Shown here piece after piece: positions 17,087-25,487 of a DNA stretch of 64,000 nucleotides. The notes beneath the pieces were generated by a model. The model worked only from the letters and a program-made list of their open reading frames with translations, did no database searches and was not told the origin of the DNA. The translations under genes and the position numbers were made by a program. Source of the stretch: Rikenellaceae bacterium. Lineage in GTDB: Bacteria > Bacteroidota > Bacteroidia > Bacteroidales > UBA932. Location: NCBI GenBank assembly GCA_900771335.1, contig CAAGNP010000036.1, positions 50,505 through 114,504 of the forward strand, read 5' to 3'. The first letter of the stretch is position 1; every line of letters begins with the position of its first letter.

Positions 17087-18340
17087 ATGCAAAACATTAG
17101 TGACTACAATTTCAGTGGCAAGAAAGCTATCGTAAGGGTGGATTTCAACGTTCCATTGAATGACAAATTCCAAATTACAGACGACACTCGTATCCGCGCA
17201 GCTATCCCTACTTTGAAGAAAGTATTGGCAGGCGGTGGTTCATTAATCATCATGTCACACCTTGGTCGTCCAAAAGGTCCTACAGACAAATTCTCACTTA
17301 AACATATCATCTACAGAGTAGAAGAGCTTCTTGGTGTAAAAATCCAGTTCGCTGAAGATTGCCAGAAAGCTCAGGAGCAGGCAGCTGCCCTTAAACCAGG
17401 TGAAGTGCTTCTTCTTGAAAACCTACGCTTCTATGCAGAAGAGGAGGGCAAACCAAGAGGCTTGGCAGAAGATGCCACCGATGAGGAGAAGAAAGCAGCC
17501 AAAGCAGCTGTAAAAGAGAGCCAGAAAGAGTTTACCAAAGTGTTGGCATCATACGCTGATTGCTATATCAATGATGCTTTCGGTACTGCACACAGGGCTC
17601 ACGCTTCTACTGCACTTATCGCAAAATACTTCCCTAACGACAAGATGTTCGGTTACATCATGGAGGGAGAAATCAAAGCTATTGACAAAGTTCTTCACGG
17701 TGCTGAGCACCCTGTAACAGCTATCGTTGGCGGTGCAAAAGTTTCTTCTAAGATCGGCATCATCGAGCACCTGTTTGACGCTTGCGACAATATGATTATC
17801 GGTGGTGGTATGGTTTACACTTTCGTTAAAGCTCAGGGAGGAAAGATCGGACGTTCACTTTGCGAGGATGACCAGATGGAACTTGCCCTTAACATCATCA
17901 AGAAAGCTGAAGAGAAAGGTGTCAAACTTTACTTCTCTAAAGAGGTTGTAATTGCAGATGACTTCTCTAACGATGCAAACACTCAGATTGTAAACAACTA
18001 TGAGATTCCAGATGGTTGGGAAGGTATGGATGCTGCCCCTGCAACACTTGCAGTGTGGGAGGAGGTTCTAATGAACTCAAAAACTATCCTTTGGAACGGC
18101 CCTGTAGGTGTATTTGAGATGCCTAACTTCGCTAAAGGTACCAACTACATCGCTGAGATCCTTGCAAAAGTTACCTCAGAGAAAGGTGCATTCACCCTTG
18201 TGGGTGGTGGCGACTCAGTGGCAGCAGTGACCCAAATGGGATACTCTGACAAAGTGAGCTACGTTTCTACCGGCGGCGGCGCTATGCTTGAATACCTTGA
18301 GGGTATCGAACTTCCTGGCATCAAAGCAATTCGCGAATAA
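17087..18340 (+). CDS. pgk: Phosphoglycerate kinase
   Basis: Glycolytic enzyme (1,3-bisphosphoglycerate + ADP to 3-phosphoglycerate + ATP). It has 417 residues: N-terminal VRVDFNVPLN (substrate-binding), SHLGRPKG, a charged insertion in the first domain (about 120-150), the hinge region with IVGGAKVSSKIGI, and C-terminal GGGDSVAA (nucleotide-binding). Codon choice is uniform, as expected for high expression. It has its own promoter and a strong terminator, so it is probably monocistronic. Confidence 0.98.
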   Translation: MQNISDYNFSGKKAIVRVDFNVPLNDKFQITDDTRIRAAIPTLKKVLAGGGSLIIMSHLGRPKGPTDKFSLKHIIYRVEELLGVKIQFAEDCQKAQEQAAALKPGEVLLLENLRFYAEEEGKPRGLAEDATDEEKKAAKAAVKESQKEFTKVLASYADCYINDAFGTAHRAHASTALIAKYFPNDKMFGYIMEGEIKAIDKVLHGAEHPVTAIVGGAKVSSKIGIIEHLFDACDNMIIGGGMVYTFVKAQGGKIGRSLCEDDQMELALNIIKKAEEKGVKLYFSKEVVIADDFSNDANTQIVNNYEIPDGWEGMDAAPATLAVWEEVLMNSKTILWNGPVGVFEMPNFAKGTNYIAEILAKVTSEKGAFTLVGGGDSVAAVTQMGYSDKVSYVSTGGGAMLEYLEGIELPGIKAIRE

Positions 18341-18351
18341 GCAGCAATATC

Positions 18352-18381
18352 CAAGGGGAATAAAAATTCCCCTTGTTTTAT
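18352..18381 (+). terminator. Rho-independent terminator of pgk
   Basis: Stem CAAGGGGAAT pairs with ATTCCCCTTG around an AAAA loop (18352-18375), followed by a T-rich tail. It lies 12 bases after the pgk stop. Confidence 0.88.
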
Positions 18382-18412
18382 TTTGAAAAAATAGTAAAAC
18401 CTTTTACTTTTG
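18382..18412 (+). promoter_or_regulatory. Complete promoter TTTG-N19-TACTTTTG for the acyltransferase operon
   Basis: The -33 TTTG (18382-18385) and -7 TACTTTTG (18405-18412) are spaced by 19 bases, the standard Bacteroidota spacing. It begins directly after the pgk terminator and lies 21 bases before the ATG at 18434. Confidence 0.75.
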
Positions 18413-18433
18413 TAACCTAAACCTATCTAATTT

Positions 18434-19777
18434 ATGGCTAAAAGAAAGAGAAAGATCCAGGATCGGGATGCCATGTACAATCTTCTTAGAAACTATGTGG
18501 ATTTTGTTGTAAAGCGCTCATTTAAAGAGATTAAATACATAGGTCTTGACAAAATACCTACTGATGGCGCTGTAATCCTGGCCCCAAATCACTCAAATGC
18601 CCTAATGGATGCCCTTGTAGTGGTTAGCAGGGGAAAACAGCCCACTGTTTTTGTAGCCAGAGCCGATCTTTTCAAAATACCTATTCTAAAAAAACTCTTC
18701 ACCTTCTTCAAGATAATGCCTATCATGAGGATTCGCGATGGCGTATCTGAAGTAAAAAAGAATGATGAGACCATACAGAAGTCGATAGATGTTCTGCTTG
18801 ACAAAGTTCCATTCTGCATACTCCCTGAAGGGACCCACCGGGCAAAACACTCTCTGCTCCCTTTGGGTAAGGGTATTTTCAGAATCGCCATTCAGACACA
18901 GGAACTTATCGAAGACAAGACACCTTTATATATAGTACCATTGGGACTTGAATACGGAAACTTCTTCCGATTCAGATCCACTGTACATGTTCAGGTAGGC
19001 GATCCTATCAATGTAAAAGACTTCCTTGCTGCCCGCCCCGACATCCAGACACCTGTCATCATCAACGAGATGAAAGAGGTTCTCACAGAGAGGATGAGGG
19101 ATATTATCGTCTATATACCTGACGATGAGCACTATGATGCCACATACGAGCTTTGCGCTGTCATGAACAACCAATACTCGAGAAAATATATAAAGGAGAA
19201 TCCTGGGCAGAAGAGGAGATCTCTCACCACCCGCTACCAGTGCAACAAGGAGATCGTAAAAGATATCCAGACACTCCGTGCAGAGAAGCCACAAGAGGCA
19301 GAAGAGCTCCTTTCATTGGCAAAAAAATTCCACGATGCCAGAGAAAAGGCGAAGATCAGCCTCTCATCTGCAGTGGTAAAGAGACCATTGTACTCAAATC
19401 TTCTTAAGAATCTTATCTTCCTCATTACCCTGCCATACACAATACCAGCCAGTGTGGTAACACTACCTCTTACCGGTGTCACAGAGTTCCTTCTGTCCAA
19501 ATTCAAGGACAGGGCATTCCACAACTCCGTACGATTCGTCACTACACTTGTATTGTGGCCCATACTATTGATAATATATGCGATAGTGGCATTCTGCTCA
19601 CTACCATGGGAATGGGCTACAGCCGCCTGGTTGCTGACAATACCGGCACCATTCATCGCACAAGACTCATACAGACTTCTTAGAATAATGATATCAGATG
19701 TGAAGTATACCACCAACGGAAAACTTCGCAAAATGGCAAACGAGCTCCGCAAGAAGTACAACAAGTATATTAAATAA
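18434..19777 (+). CDS. PlsC-like 1-acyl-glycerol-3-phosphate acyltransferase family protein
   Basis: A 447-residue membrane acyltransferase. The N-terminal half is a PlsC domain: block I APNHSNALMDAL (about residue 55), block III ILPEGTHRAKHSLLPL (about 136) and block IV TPLYIVPLGLEYG (about 160). The catalytic motif is HX5D rather than the common HX4D, as in glycerol-3-phosphate/DHAP-type acyltransferases. The C-terminal half has a charged helical region, then three or four transmembrane segments. Probable role is phospholipid synthesis or remodelling; the acyl acceptor is not known. First gene of a likely operon with the BASS transporter and Omp85 barrel. Confidence 0.85.
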   Translation: MAKRKRKIQDRDAMYNLLRNYVDFVVKRSFKEIKYIGLDKIPTDGAVILAPNHSNALMDALVVVSRGKQPTVFVARADLFKIPILKKLFTFFKIMPIMRIRDGVSEVKKNDETIQKSIDVLLDKVPFCILPEGTHRAKHSLLPLGKGIFRIAIQTQELIEDKTPLYIVPLGLEYGNFFRFRSTVHVQVGDPINVKDFLAARPDIQTPVIINEMKEVLTERMRDIIVYIPDDEHYDATYELCAVMNNQYSRKYIKENPGQKRRSLTTRYQCNKEIVKDIQTLRAEKPQEAEELLSLAKKFHDAREKAKISLSSAVVKRPLYSNLLKNLIFLITLPYTIPASVVTLPLTGVTEFLLSKFKDRAFHNSVRFVTTLVLWPILLIIYAIVAFCSLPWEWATAAWLLTIPAPFIAQDSYRLLRIMISDVKYTTNGKLRKMANELRKKYNKYIK

Positions 19778-19791
19778 AACCTTAAATCACA

Positions 19792-20742
19792 ATGAAAGAG
19801 CAATTGGAAAGCCTTAGCGCTATCACCATCAACTTTGGCCAAGGGGGCACAACTATTGTAAATATCCTATTGGCATTCATCATGTTCGGTGTCGCTCTTG
19901 GCATCAAATTAAATACATTCAAGGATGTATTCACCAAACCCCAATCCCTAATCACAGGCCTTATCCTCCAATGGATCGGTCTGCCCGCTTTAACTACCAT
20001 TCTGGCTATCCTGATGAACAACTGGATTACACCTATGGTGGCTTTGGGTATGATTCTGGTAGCATCCTGCCCTGGTGGCAACATCTCCAACTTCATGTCC
20101 TCATTCTCAAAAGGCAATGTGGAGTTGTCAGTGAGCATGACAGCCATTACATCGGCTTTCGCCACCTTCATCACCCCTCTTAACTTCTTCATGTGGGGTA
20201 ATCTTTACTATCGCACAGTAAGCATCAGTGGTGATGTTCCGGAACTTGTAATTCCATTCCTACCTATGTTTGGTCAAGTGCTCATCCTATTGGGTATCCC
20301 CATTGTATTGGGTATGTTGTTTGCCAAATATTTCCCGAAAGCCACACAGAAAATCACCAAACCTCTCCAAATCCTCTCTATCGTGGTGTTCTTCGGCATG
20401 GTTATCATCTCATTTGCACAGAACTTCCAGATATTTATCGACAATCTATTCTATATCTTCATCATCGTTCTTATCCACAACGCATGTGCATTGGGACTTG
20501 GATACTTCGGTGCCACATTAGCCAAGAGACCTGAGCTGGACAGAAGGTCCCTTACCATAGAGACAGGTATCCAGAACTCCGGTCTGGGTCTGGTACTCCT
20601 ATTCAACCACGCCATCTTCCCTCCCGAGATATGGCACCATGTGTATGGAGGTATGCTATTGGTAACAGCCTGGTGGGGTGTATGGCACATCGTTTCAGGA
20701 CTTACCGTAGCTTCTATCTTCAGAAGAAAAAAAGTTGCATAA
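19792..20742 (+). CDS. Bile acid:sodium symporter (BASS) family transporter
   Basis: A 316-residue inner-membrane protein with about nine to ten transmembrane helices. It carries the family core ILVASCPGGNISNFMSSFSK (residues about 83-102) and a second crossover region ETGIQNSGLGLVLLF near 265. Members use the sodium gradient to import bile acids, pantothenate or keto acids; substrate cannot be assigned. It starts 14 bases after the acyltransferase stop and precedes the Omp85 gene by 18 bases. Confidence 0.9.
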   Translation: MKEQLESLSAITINFGQGGTTIVNILLAFIMFGVALGIKLNTFKDVFTKPQSLITGLILQWIGLPALTTILAILMNNWITPMVALGMILVASCPGGNISNFMSSFSKGNVELSVSMTAITSAFATFITPLNFFMWGNLYYRTVSISGDVPELVIPFLPMFGQVLILLGIPIVLGMLFAKYFPKATQKITKPLQILSIVVFFGMVIISFAQNFQIFIDNLFYIFIIVLIHNACALGLGYFGATLAKRPELDRRSLTIETGIQNSGLGLVLLFNHAIFPPEIWHHVYGGMLLVTAWWGVWHIVSGLTVASIFRRKKVA

Positions 20743-20760
20743 ACCGAATTATCCTACCCT

Positions 20761-22149
20761 ATGAGAAAAATTATTCTGTCAACACTAGCTGTAATTATAT
20801 CGCTGTCTCTGTTTGGACAAGAGCAGAAAAACGAAATTATCAAAAAAGGTATCAACCTGGGGCCACTTCCTGCAATTGCTTTTGACGCAGACAAAGGCTT
20901 CCAGGCAGGTGCACTCCTCAACATTTACGACTTCGGCGATGGTGCCACATATCCTAACCCATACTCACAGTGGTACATGGAGGCATCATTCTTCACAAAA
21001 GGCTCACAGCTGTATGTACTCACATATGACACCAAAAGTCTTATTCCAGGCGTAAGATTTTCACCGGGAGTGGTACTTATAAACGACAAGGCACTAGACT
21101 TCTATGGCTTCAACGGATATCAGTCATTCTACGACCATGAGAGGGTAGCCCAAGGGAAAAATGACCCACAAAGCTATCTGTACAGCCCCTACTACAAAAC
21201 AGCAAGAACCCACCTTATAGCCAAGGCTGACTTTACCGGAGAGATCATTAAGGACAAATTCTACTGGGAAGCCGGCTACATGTTCAACTGGTTCAAGCAG
21301 GGTGCTATCGACAGAGCCAAAGTAAACAAAGGGAAGGAACCTGAGAAGATGTTCCCTGATGAGGAGCCTACTCTATACGAACAATATCGCCAATGGGGTA
21401 TCATCTCCGATGAAGAGGATGGCGGTGGCTTCAACAGCGGATTGAAACTTGGTCTTATGTATGACACTCGCGATGTGGAGAACTCTCCCAACAAAGGTCT
21501 TTGGATAGAAGGTCACGCTATCTTAGCCCCAAAATGGCTCGGAACCACCAACCCTTACTACAGATACTGCTTGACATTCAGACATTATGTTCCTATCGTA
21601 ATGAAGAAGCTTACCCTTGCTTACAGACTGAACTACCAGGGAACAATTGGTAACAATGCCCCATTCTACGTGCTTCCTTTCTACTCTATGTTCGGCTCAT
21701 CGTACGACAGAGACGGTATGGGTGGCTACAGGACTGTAAGGGGTATGATGAGAAACAGGGTTCAGGCTCTTGATGTAGCGTTCTACAATGCAGAGCTAAG
21801 ATGGAAATTCATCGACTTCCAGCTCTTCAAACAGAACATCGCTTTCTCACTTACAGCATTCTCTGACGGTGCAATATCTGTAAGACCATACGATATGTCA
21901 TTCAAGAAACAGTTGACAGACTTCAGCTCCCCTGCCCTGTACAATGCGGCATTGAAAGAGTATCAGGATTACATGTCAAAAGGTATAACTTACGACAAAA
22001 AACACTTTGACCAGCTACATGCCACTGTAGGTGCAGGTTTGAGATTTATCATGAACCAGAACTTCATCGTGGCCTTTGAATATGGCAAACCTCTGAACAA
22101 ACAGGACGGCAACGGTGCCTTCTACATCAATACAGGATACCTGTTCTAA
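20761..22149 (+). CDS. Omp85/BamA-TamA family outer-membrane barrel without POTRA domains
   Basis: A 462-residue protein: signal peptide (MRKIILSTLAVIISLSLFGQ) followed directly by aromatic-rich beta strands. GLMYDTRDVENSPNKGLW and GGYRTVRGMMRNR (the VRG motif of the barrel-lumen loop, about 322-334) match the surface-antigen domain of the Omp85 superfamily. It ends in aromatic GYLF, as integral outer-membrane proteins do. Full BamA/TamA have N-terminal POTRA domains; here there is room for none. Function unknown; an outer-membrane channel or lipid/protein export role is inference. A strong terminator follows. Confidence 0.85.
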   Translation: MRKIILSTLAVIISLSLFGQEQKNEIIKKGINLGPLPAIAFDADKGFQAGALLNIYDFGDGATYPNPYSQWYMEASFFTKGSQLYVLTYDTKSLIPGVRFSPGVVLINDKALDFYGFNGYQSFYDHERVAQGKNDPQSYLYSPYYKTARTHLIAKADFTGEIIKDKFYWEAGYMFNWFKQGAIDRAKVNKGKEPEKMFPDEEPTLYEQYRQWGIISDEEDGGGFNSGLKLGLMYDTRDVENSPNKGLWIEGHAILAPKWLGTTNPYYRYCLTFRHYVPIVMKKLTLAYRLNYQGTIGNNAPFYVLPFYSMFGSSYDRDGMGGYRTVRGMMRNRVQALDVAFYNAELRWKFIDFQLFKQNIAFSLTAFSDGAISVRPYDMSFKKQLTDFSSPALYNAALKEYQDYMSKGITYDKKHFDQLHATVGAGLRFIMNQNFIVAFEYGKPLNKQDGNGAFYINTGYLF

Positions 22150-22165
22150 CAGACAATATGACAAT

Positions 22166-22199
22166 AAAAAAGGTGGTTCACTGCTGAACCACCTTTTTT
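22166..22199. terminator. Bidirectional terminator between the Omp85 gene and frr
   Basis: A perfect 9-bp stem (GGTGGTTCA/TGAACCACC) with a CTGC loop is flanked by A6 and T6, so it can serve both convergent genes. Confidence 0.93.
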
Positions 22200-22216
22200 A
22201 TTTGGAATCACTATGA

Positions 22217-22774
22217 TTACACAGTCATGATCTCTTTCTCTTTTGCAGCAAGAAGCTCATCCACTTTCTTGTTGAAAGCATCCACATCTTTCTGGATAGC
22301 TGCTTCAGAATCTTTAACTACGTCCTCAGGCATACCATCTTTTTGAGCCTTCTTAAGGGTATCAATACCATCTTTACGGGCATTTCTGATAGAGATTTTA
22401 GCATTCTCACCTTCAGCTTTAGCTTTTTTAACAAGATCTTTACGACGATCCTCTGTCAAAGGTGGGATATTGATACGGATGTGCTCACCATTGTTCTGAG
22501 GGGTGAAACCCAAGTTTGCATCCATAATTGCTTTCTCGATAGGTGCAATCATGTTTTTCTCCCAAGGCTGGATCAACATAGTTCTTGCATCAGGAGCAGT
22601 GATACTTGCCACCTGTGGAACTGGTGTAGGTGAACCGTAGTAGTTAACCATTACAGTATTGAAGATAGCGGTATTTGCCTTACCTGCTCTGAAATTCTTA
22701 AGTTCAGAATCCAAGTGCTCAATGGCACCGTTCATTTTATCCTTCGCAGCTGCGATAATTTCTTTTGCTTCCAT
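22217..22774 (-). CDS. frr: Ribosome recycling factor
   Basis: It splits post-termination ribosomes together with EF-G. The 185-residue protein has the family features HLDSELKNFRAGKAN at the start, PTPVPQVASITAPDARTM in domain II and INIPPLTEDRRKDLVKKAK in the C-terminal helices. It lies 30 bases after pyrH on the same strand, a widely conserved pairing. Confidence 0.98.
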   Translation of the reverse strand: MEAKEIIAAAKDKMNGAIEHLDSELKNFRAGKANTAIFNTVMVNYYGSPTPVPQVASITAPDARTMLIQPWEKNMIAPIEKAIMDANLGFTPQNNGEHIRINIPPLTEDRRKDLVKKAKAEGENAKISIRNARKDGIDTLKKAQKDGMPEDVVKDSEAAIQKDVDAFNKKVDELLAAKEKEIMTV

Positions 22775-22804
22775 AGTTATATCTTATTTCTGATTATTTC
22801 TGAA

Positions 22805-23521
22805 TTAACAAACCACTGTTCCTACATCCTCGCCCAACACCAGCTTGGTAAGATTCCCTTTTTTGTTCACATCAAACACGATAATAGGCATCTTGTTGTC
22901 CTTACATAGTGCAAATGCGGTAGAGTCCATAATTTTAAGGTTGTCAGTAAGTGCTTTCTCATAAGATAGGGAGGTGTATCTTGTGGCTGTAGGATCCTTC
23001 TCAGGGTCTGCAGTATATACACCATCAACCCTTGTACCTTTCAACAAAGCGCAAGCACCGATTTCACAAGCTCTGAGAGCTGAAGCTGAATCTGTGGTGA
23101 AGAATGGATTTCCGGTACCACCGGCAATGATAGCCACCTTACCGCTCTCCAACAATTCAACTGCCCTGTCTCTCACATAATATTCTGCAATTGGCTTCAT
23201 AGGGGTAGATGTAAACACCTCTGCCTCTACGCCTGCACTCTTGATAGCCATCGAAAGACCAATACTATTGATAACTGTAGCCAACATACCCATCTGGTCT
23301 CCTCTAACCCTGTCAAAACCTTTGCCTACACCAGACAAACCTCTGAAGATATTGCCACCGCCGATAACAATAGCGACCTGAACACCCATTCTGCACACTT
23401 GCGCAATCTCCTCAGCGTATTCGGCCATAACTTTCTCATTGATACCTTTTCCCTCTACTCCGCCCAAGCTTTCACCGCTCAGTTTCAGTAGAATTCTCTT
23501 ATATTTCAATTCCTGTTTCAT
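22805..23521 (-). CDS. pyrH: Uridylate kinase (UMP kinase)
   Basis: It phosphorylates UMP to UDP. The 238-residue amino-acid-kinase-fold protein has RILLKLSGESLGG at the start (phosphate binding), VIGGGNIFRG and TGNPFFTTDSASALRA. ATG 23521 is chosen; an in-frame extension to 23557 adds 12 residues not seen in the family. First gene of pyrH-frr. Confidence 0.97.
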   Translation of the reverse strand: MKQELKYKRILLKLSGESLGGVEGKGINEKVMAEYAEEIAQVCRMGVQVAIVIGGGNIFRGLSGVGKGFDRVRGDQMGMLATVINSIGLSMAIKSAGVEAEVFTSTPMKPIAEYYVRDRAVELLESGKVAIIAGGTGNPFFTTDSASALRACEIGACALLKGTRVDGVYTADPEKDPTATRYTSLSYEKALTDNLKIMDSTAFALCKDNKMPIIVFDVNKKGNLTKLVLGEDVGTVVC

Positions 23522-23544
23522 TATTTGTTTAAAAAAGTGATTAA

Positions 23545-23552
23545 CAAAAATA
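23545..23552 (-). promoter_or_regulatory. -7 promoter element TATTTTTG for pyrH-frr
   Basis: It matches TAnnTTTG on the minus strand, 23 bases before the pyrH ATG. Confidence 0.45.
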
Positions 23553-23584
23553 GCCAAAGATTATGAAATTACCAAGTAAGAGGT

Positions 23585-23592
23585 TATATTTG
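23585..23592 (+). promoter_or_regulatory. -7 promoter element TATATTTG for the cytochrome b gene
   Basis: It matches TAnnTTTG on the plus strand, 32 bases before the ATG at 23625. Confidence 0.5.
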
Positions 23593-23624
23593 CACTATAA
23601 AACAAAACTATAGATTAATTAGAA

Positions 23625-24302
23625 ATGGCTAATATTTTTACTTCATCGATTGGTAAGAAGCTCATCATGAGTGTTTCTGGTCTATTTTTGATCGTATTCT
23701 TGCTTCTTCACCTTACTATCAACGCACTTTCGCTAATCAGCGAAGAAGCTTTTCAAGCAGGTTGTGATTTTATGGCATTGCCAATTGTCACTGTAATGGT
23801 TCCAGTACTTGCAGCGGGCTTTATTATTCACATTATTTATGGTTTCTACCTTTCTGCTACCAACTTGAAAGCACGCGGTAAAGAGAGATATGCTGTTGCT
23901 CACAAGGGTGCTGCTGACAACTGGGCATCTAAAAACATGCTAGTTCTTGGTATCATCGTCCTTGGTGTTCTTGGTTTCCACTTGACACACTTCTGGGCAG
24001 ATATGCAGCTTCTTCAATTCCAAGGTGCACCTCATGAAGAATTGGCAAATCCTAATGTACTTATGGCTGAGACCTTCAAGTCTCCTGTAGTAGTTGCTAT
24101 CTATGTAGTTTGGTTCGCTGCCCTTTGGTTCCACCTAACTCACGGTTTCTGGAGCGCATTCCACACTATCGGTTGGAACAACGACATTTGGATCAAACGT
24201 CTAAAATGCCTAAGCTACGTGTTCGCTACCATCATTTTCGTTGGTTTCACTGTAGTAGCAGTTGTTGCTTGCCTAAAAGCTAACGGCATTATCTGCTGCT
24301 AA
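23625..24302 (+). CDS. sdhC: Succinate dehydrogenase/fumarate reductase cytochrome b subunit
   Basis: A 225-residue integral membrane protein with five predicted helices, of the diheme cytochrome b558 type that anchors the flavoprotein and iron-sulfur subunits and passes electrons from menaquinol to fumarate. Candidate heme-ligand His residues sit in helices: LLLHLTIN, FIIHIIYG, GFHLTHFW and WFHLTHGFW. Codon use suggests high expression. Unusually, no flavoprotein (A) or iron-sulfur (B) gene follows: a terminator and the convergent hemW come next. Confidence 0.93.
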   Translation: MANIFTSSIGKKLIMSVSGLFLIVFLLLHLTINALSLISEEAFQAGCDFMALPIVTVMVPVLAAGFIIHIIYGFYLSATNLKARGKERYAVAHKGAADNWASKNMLVLGIIVLGVLGFHLTHFWADMQLLQFQGAPHEELANPNVLMAETFKSPVVVAIYVVWFAALWFHLTHGFWSAFHTIGWNNDIWIKRLKCLSYVFATIIFVGFTVVAVVACLKANGIICC

Positions 24303-24325
24303 GAATTCCATTATAAATACATACC

Positions 24326-24355
24326 AAAGGGTGACCGATATGGTCACCCTTTTTT
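24326..24355 (+). terminator. Rho-independent terminator of the cytochrome b gene
   Basis: A perfect 11-bp stem AAAGGGTGACC/GGTCACCCTTT with a GATAT loop and a T-run, 23 bases after the stop. The A-rich left flank is short, so it mainly serves the plus strand. Confidence 0.93.
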
Positions 24356-24364
24356 CATACCACC

Positions 24365-25480
24365 CTATGTCAGCAAGTCTGTGATTATCGAGTCTGAGAT
24401 AAAAAGAGATTCCCTGGGAAGGGCTATATGTCTTCTGTCCGGATCGTGAAGCAGATGTCCATCCGATACAAGTTTATTGATCTGTGGAAGGAGCATTACA
24501 TACTCCTTTTCTGATAGCATCAACCCTCTCCTTTTGCGAAGCCCGAGCATCACCTTCTCCTCCAGCACCTCATCTGCAGAGAGAGTCTCCATATACCCCT
24601 CGCCCCACCCTGCATCTGCATTTGCGATATACTCTTTCAAGTCTGAAGGGTTCCAGCTTCTTGCCACGCCGTCAAACGAATGGGCAGCTGCTCCCAAACC
24701 GAGATAGGGAACTCTGTCCCAATATGAGCTATTGTGTTTTGAGTGAAATCCCGGAAGAGAAAAATTGGATATCTCATACTGATGGTAACCATCTCCCTCA
24801 AGCATATCCAGGAGTGTATAATAACACCTCTCACAAAACTCCTGTGACGGTTCCACATATTTGCCGGAAAGGGCAAGCATGCTCCCGGGCTCCACACTCA
24901 TCTGATATGCAGATATGTGCTCCGGATGGAGATCTACCATGGCACGTACATCACTCTCCCAAATGGCGAATGCATCTTCGTCAGAGATGTCAGAACCCTT
25001 GTATCCGAATATCAAATCCATGGATATATTATCAAACCCGGCTTCACGAAGATAGCGATAAGCCTGACGTGCCTGATCAGATGTATGTCTGCGTCTCATC
25101 CACTTCAGATTGCCGTCATCAAAAGACTGCACCCCCATACTTACCCTATTCACCCCTATTTTTCTCAATGCCACAGCATACTCAGACGTAATGTCATCAG
25201 GGTTTACCTCTATGGTAAACTCCTCTATTTCCCCCAAATCAAAATGTCTCTCCAGGATGGATTTCAGCCGATCCAATTGACAGGCTGACAAAAGGGAAGG
25301 GGTCCCACCACCTATATATATAGTGCGGGGAACCCCTTCAATATCTCCTTTTCTCCTTATAATCTCCCTCTCTAAAGCGTCCAAATACAAATCTCTTTTG
25401 CTGCACTCCGTAACCGAATAGAAATCGCAGTAGATACAGAATGACTGGCAGAAAGGGATGTGTATATAGATCCCTGACAT
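24365..25480 (-). CDS. hemW: HemW-like radical SAM protein (coproporphyrinogen III oxidase-like)
   Basis: A 371-residue radical SAM protein starting MSGIYIHIPFCQSFCIYC, with the CX3CX2C cluster motif at Cys11, Cys15 and Cys18. YIGGGTPSLL, TIEVNPDD and GVNRVSMGVQSFDD follow, as in HemW/HemN. HemW is a heme chaperone that inserts heme into respiratory proteins, in keeping with the nearby cytochrome b gene. Start 25480 is chosen because the family begins here; an in-frame extension to 25555 would overlap the upstream gene by 68 bp. Confidence 0.92.
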   Translation of the reverse strand: MSGIYIHIPFCQSFCIYCDFYSVTECSKRDLYLDALEREIIRRKGDIEGVPRTIYIGGGTPSLLSACQLDRLKSILERHFDLGEIEEFTIEVNPDDITSEYAVALRKIGVNRVSMGVQSFDDGNLKWMRRRHTSDQARQAYRYLREAGFDNISMDLIFGYKGSDISDEDAFAIWESDVRAMVDLHPEHISAYQMSVEPGSMLALSGKYVEPSQEFCERCYYTLLDMLEGDGYHQYEISNFSLPGFHSKHNSSYWDRVPYLGLGAAAHSFDGVARSWNPSDLKEYIANADAGWGEGYMETLSADEVLEEKVMLGLRKRRGLMLSEKEYVMLLPQINKLVSDGHLLHDPDRRHIALPRESLFISDSIITDLLT

Positions 25481-25487
25481 AGGGTGA

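Noticed and set aside
19234..19842. 202-codon minus-strand frame
   Set aside because: It is antisense to the acyltransferase gene and crosses into the BASS gene start; no family resemblance.
24484..25191. 235-codon open frame opposite hemW
   Set aside because: His/Pro/Ser-rich translation with no domain; shadow of the well-supported radical SAM gene.
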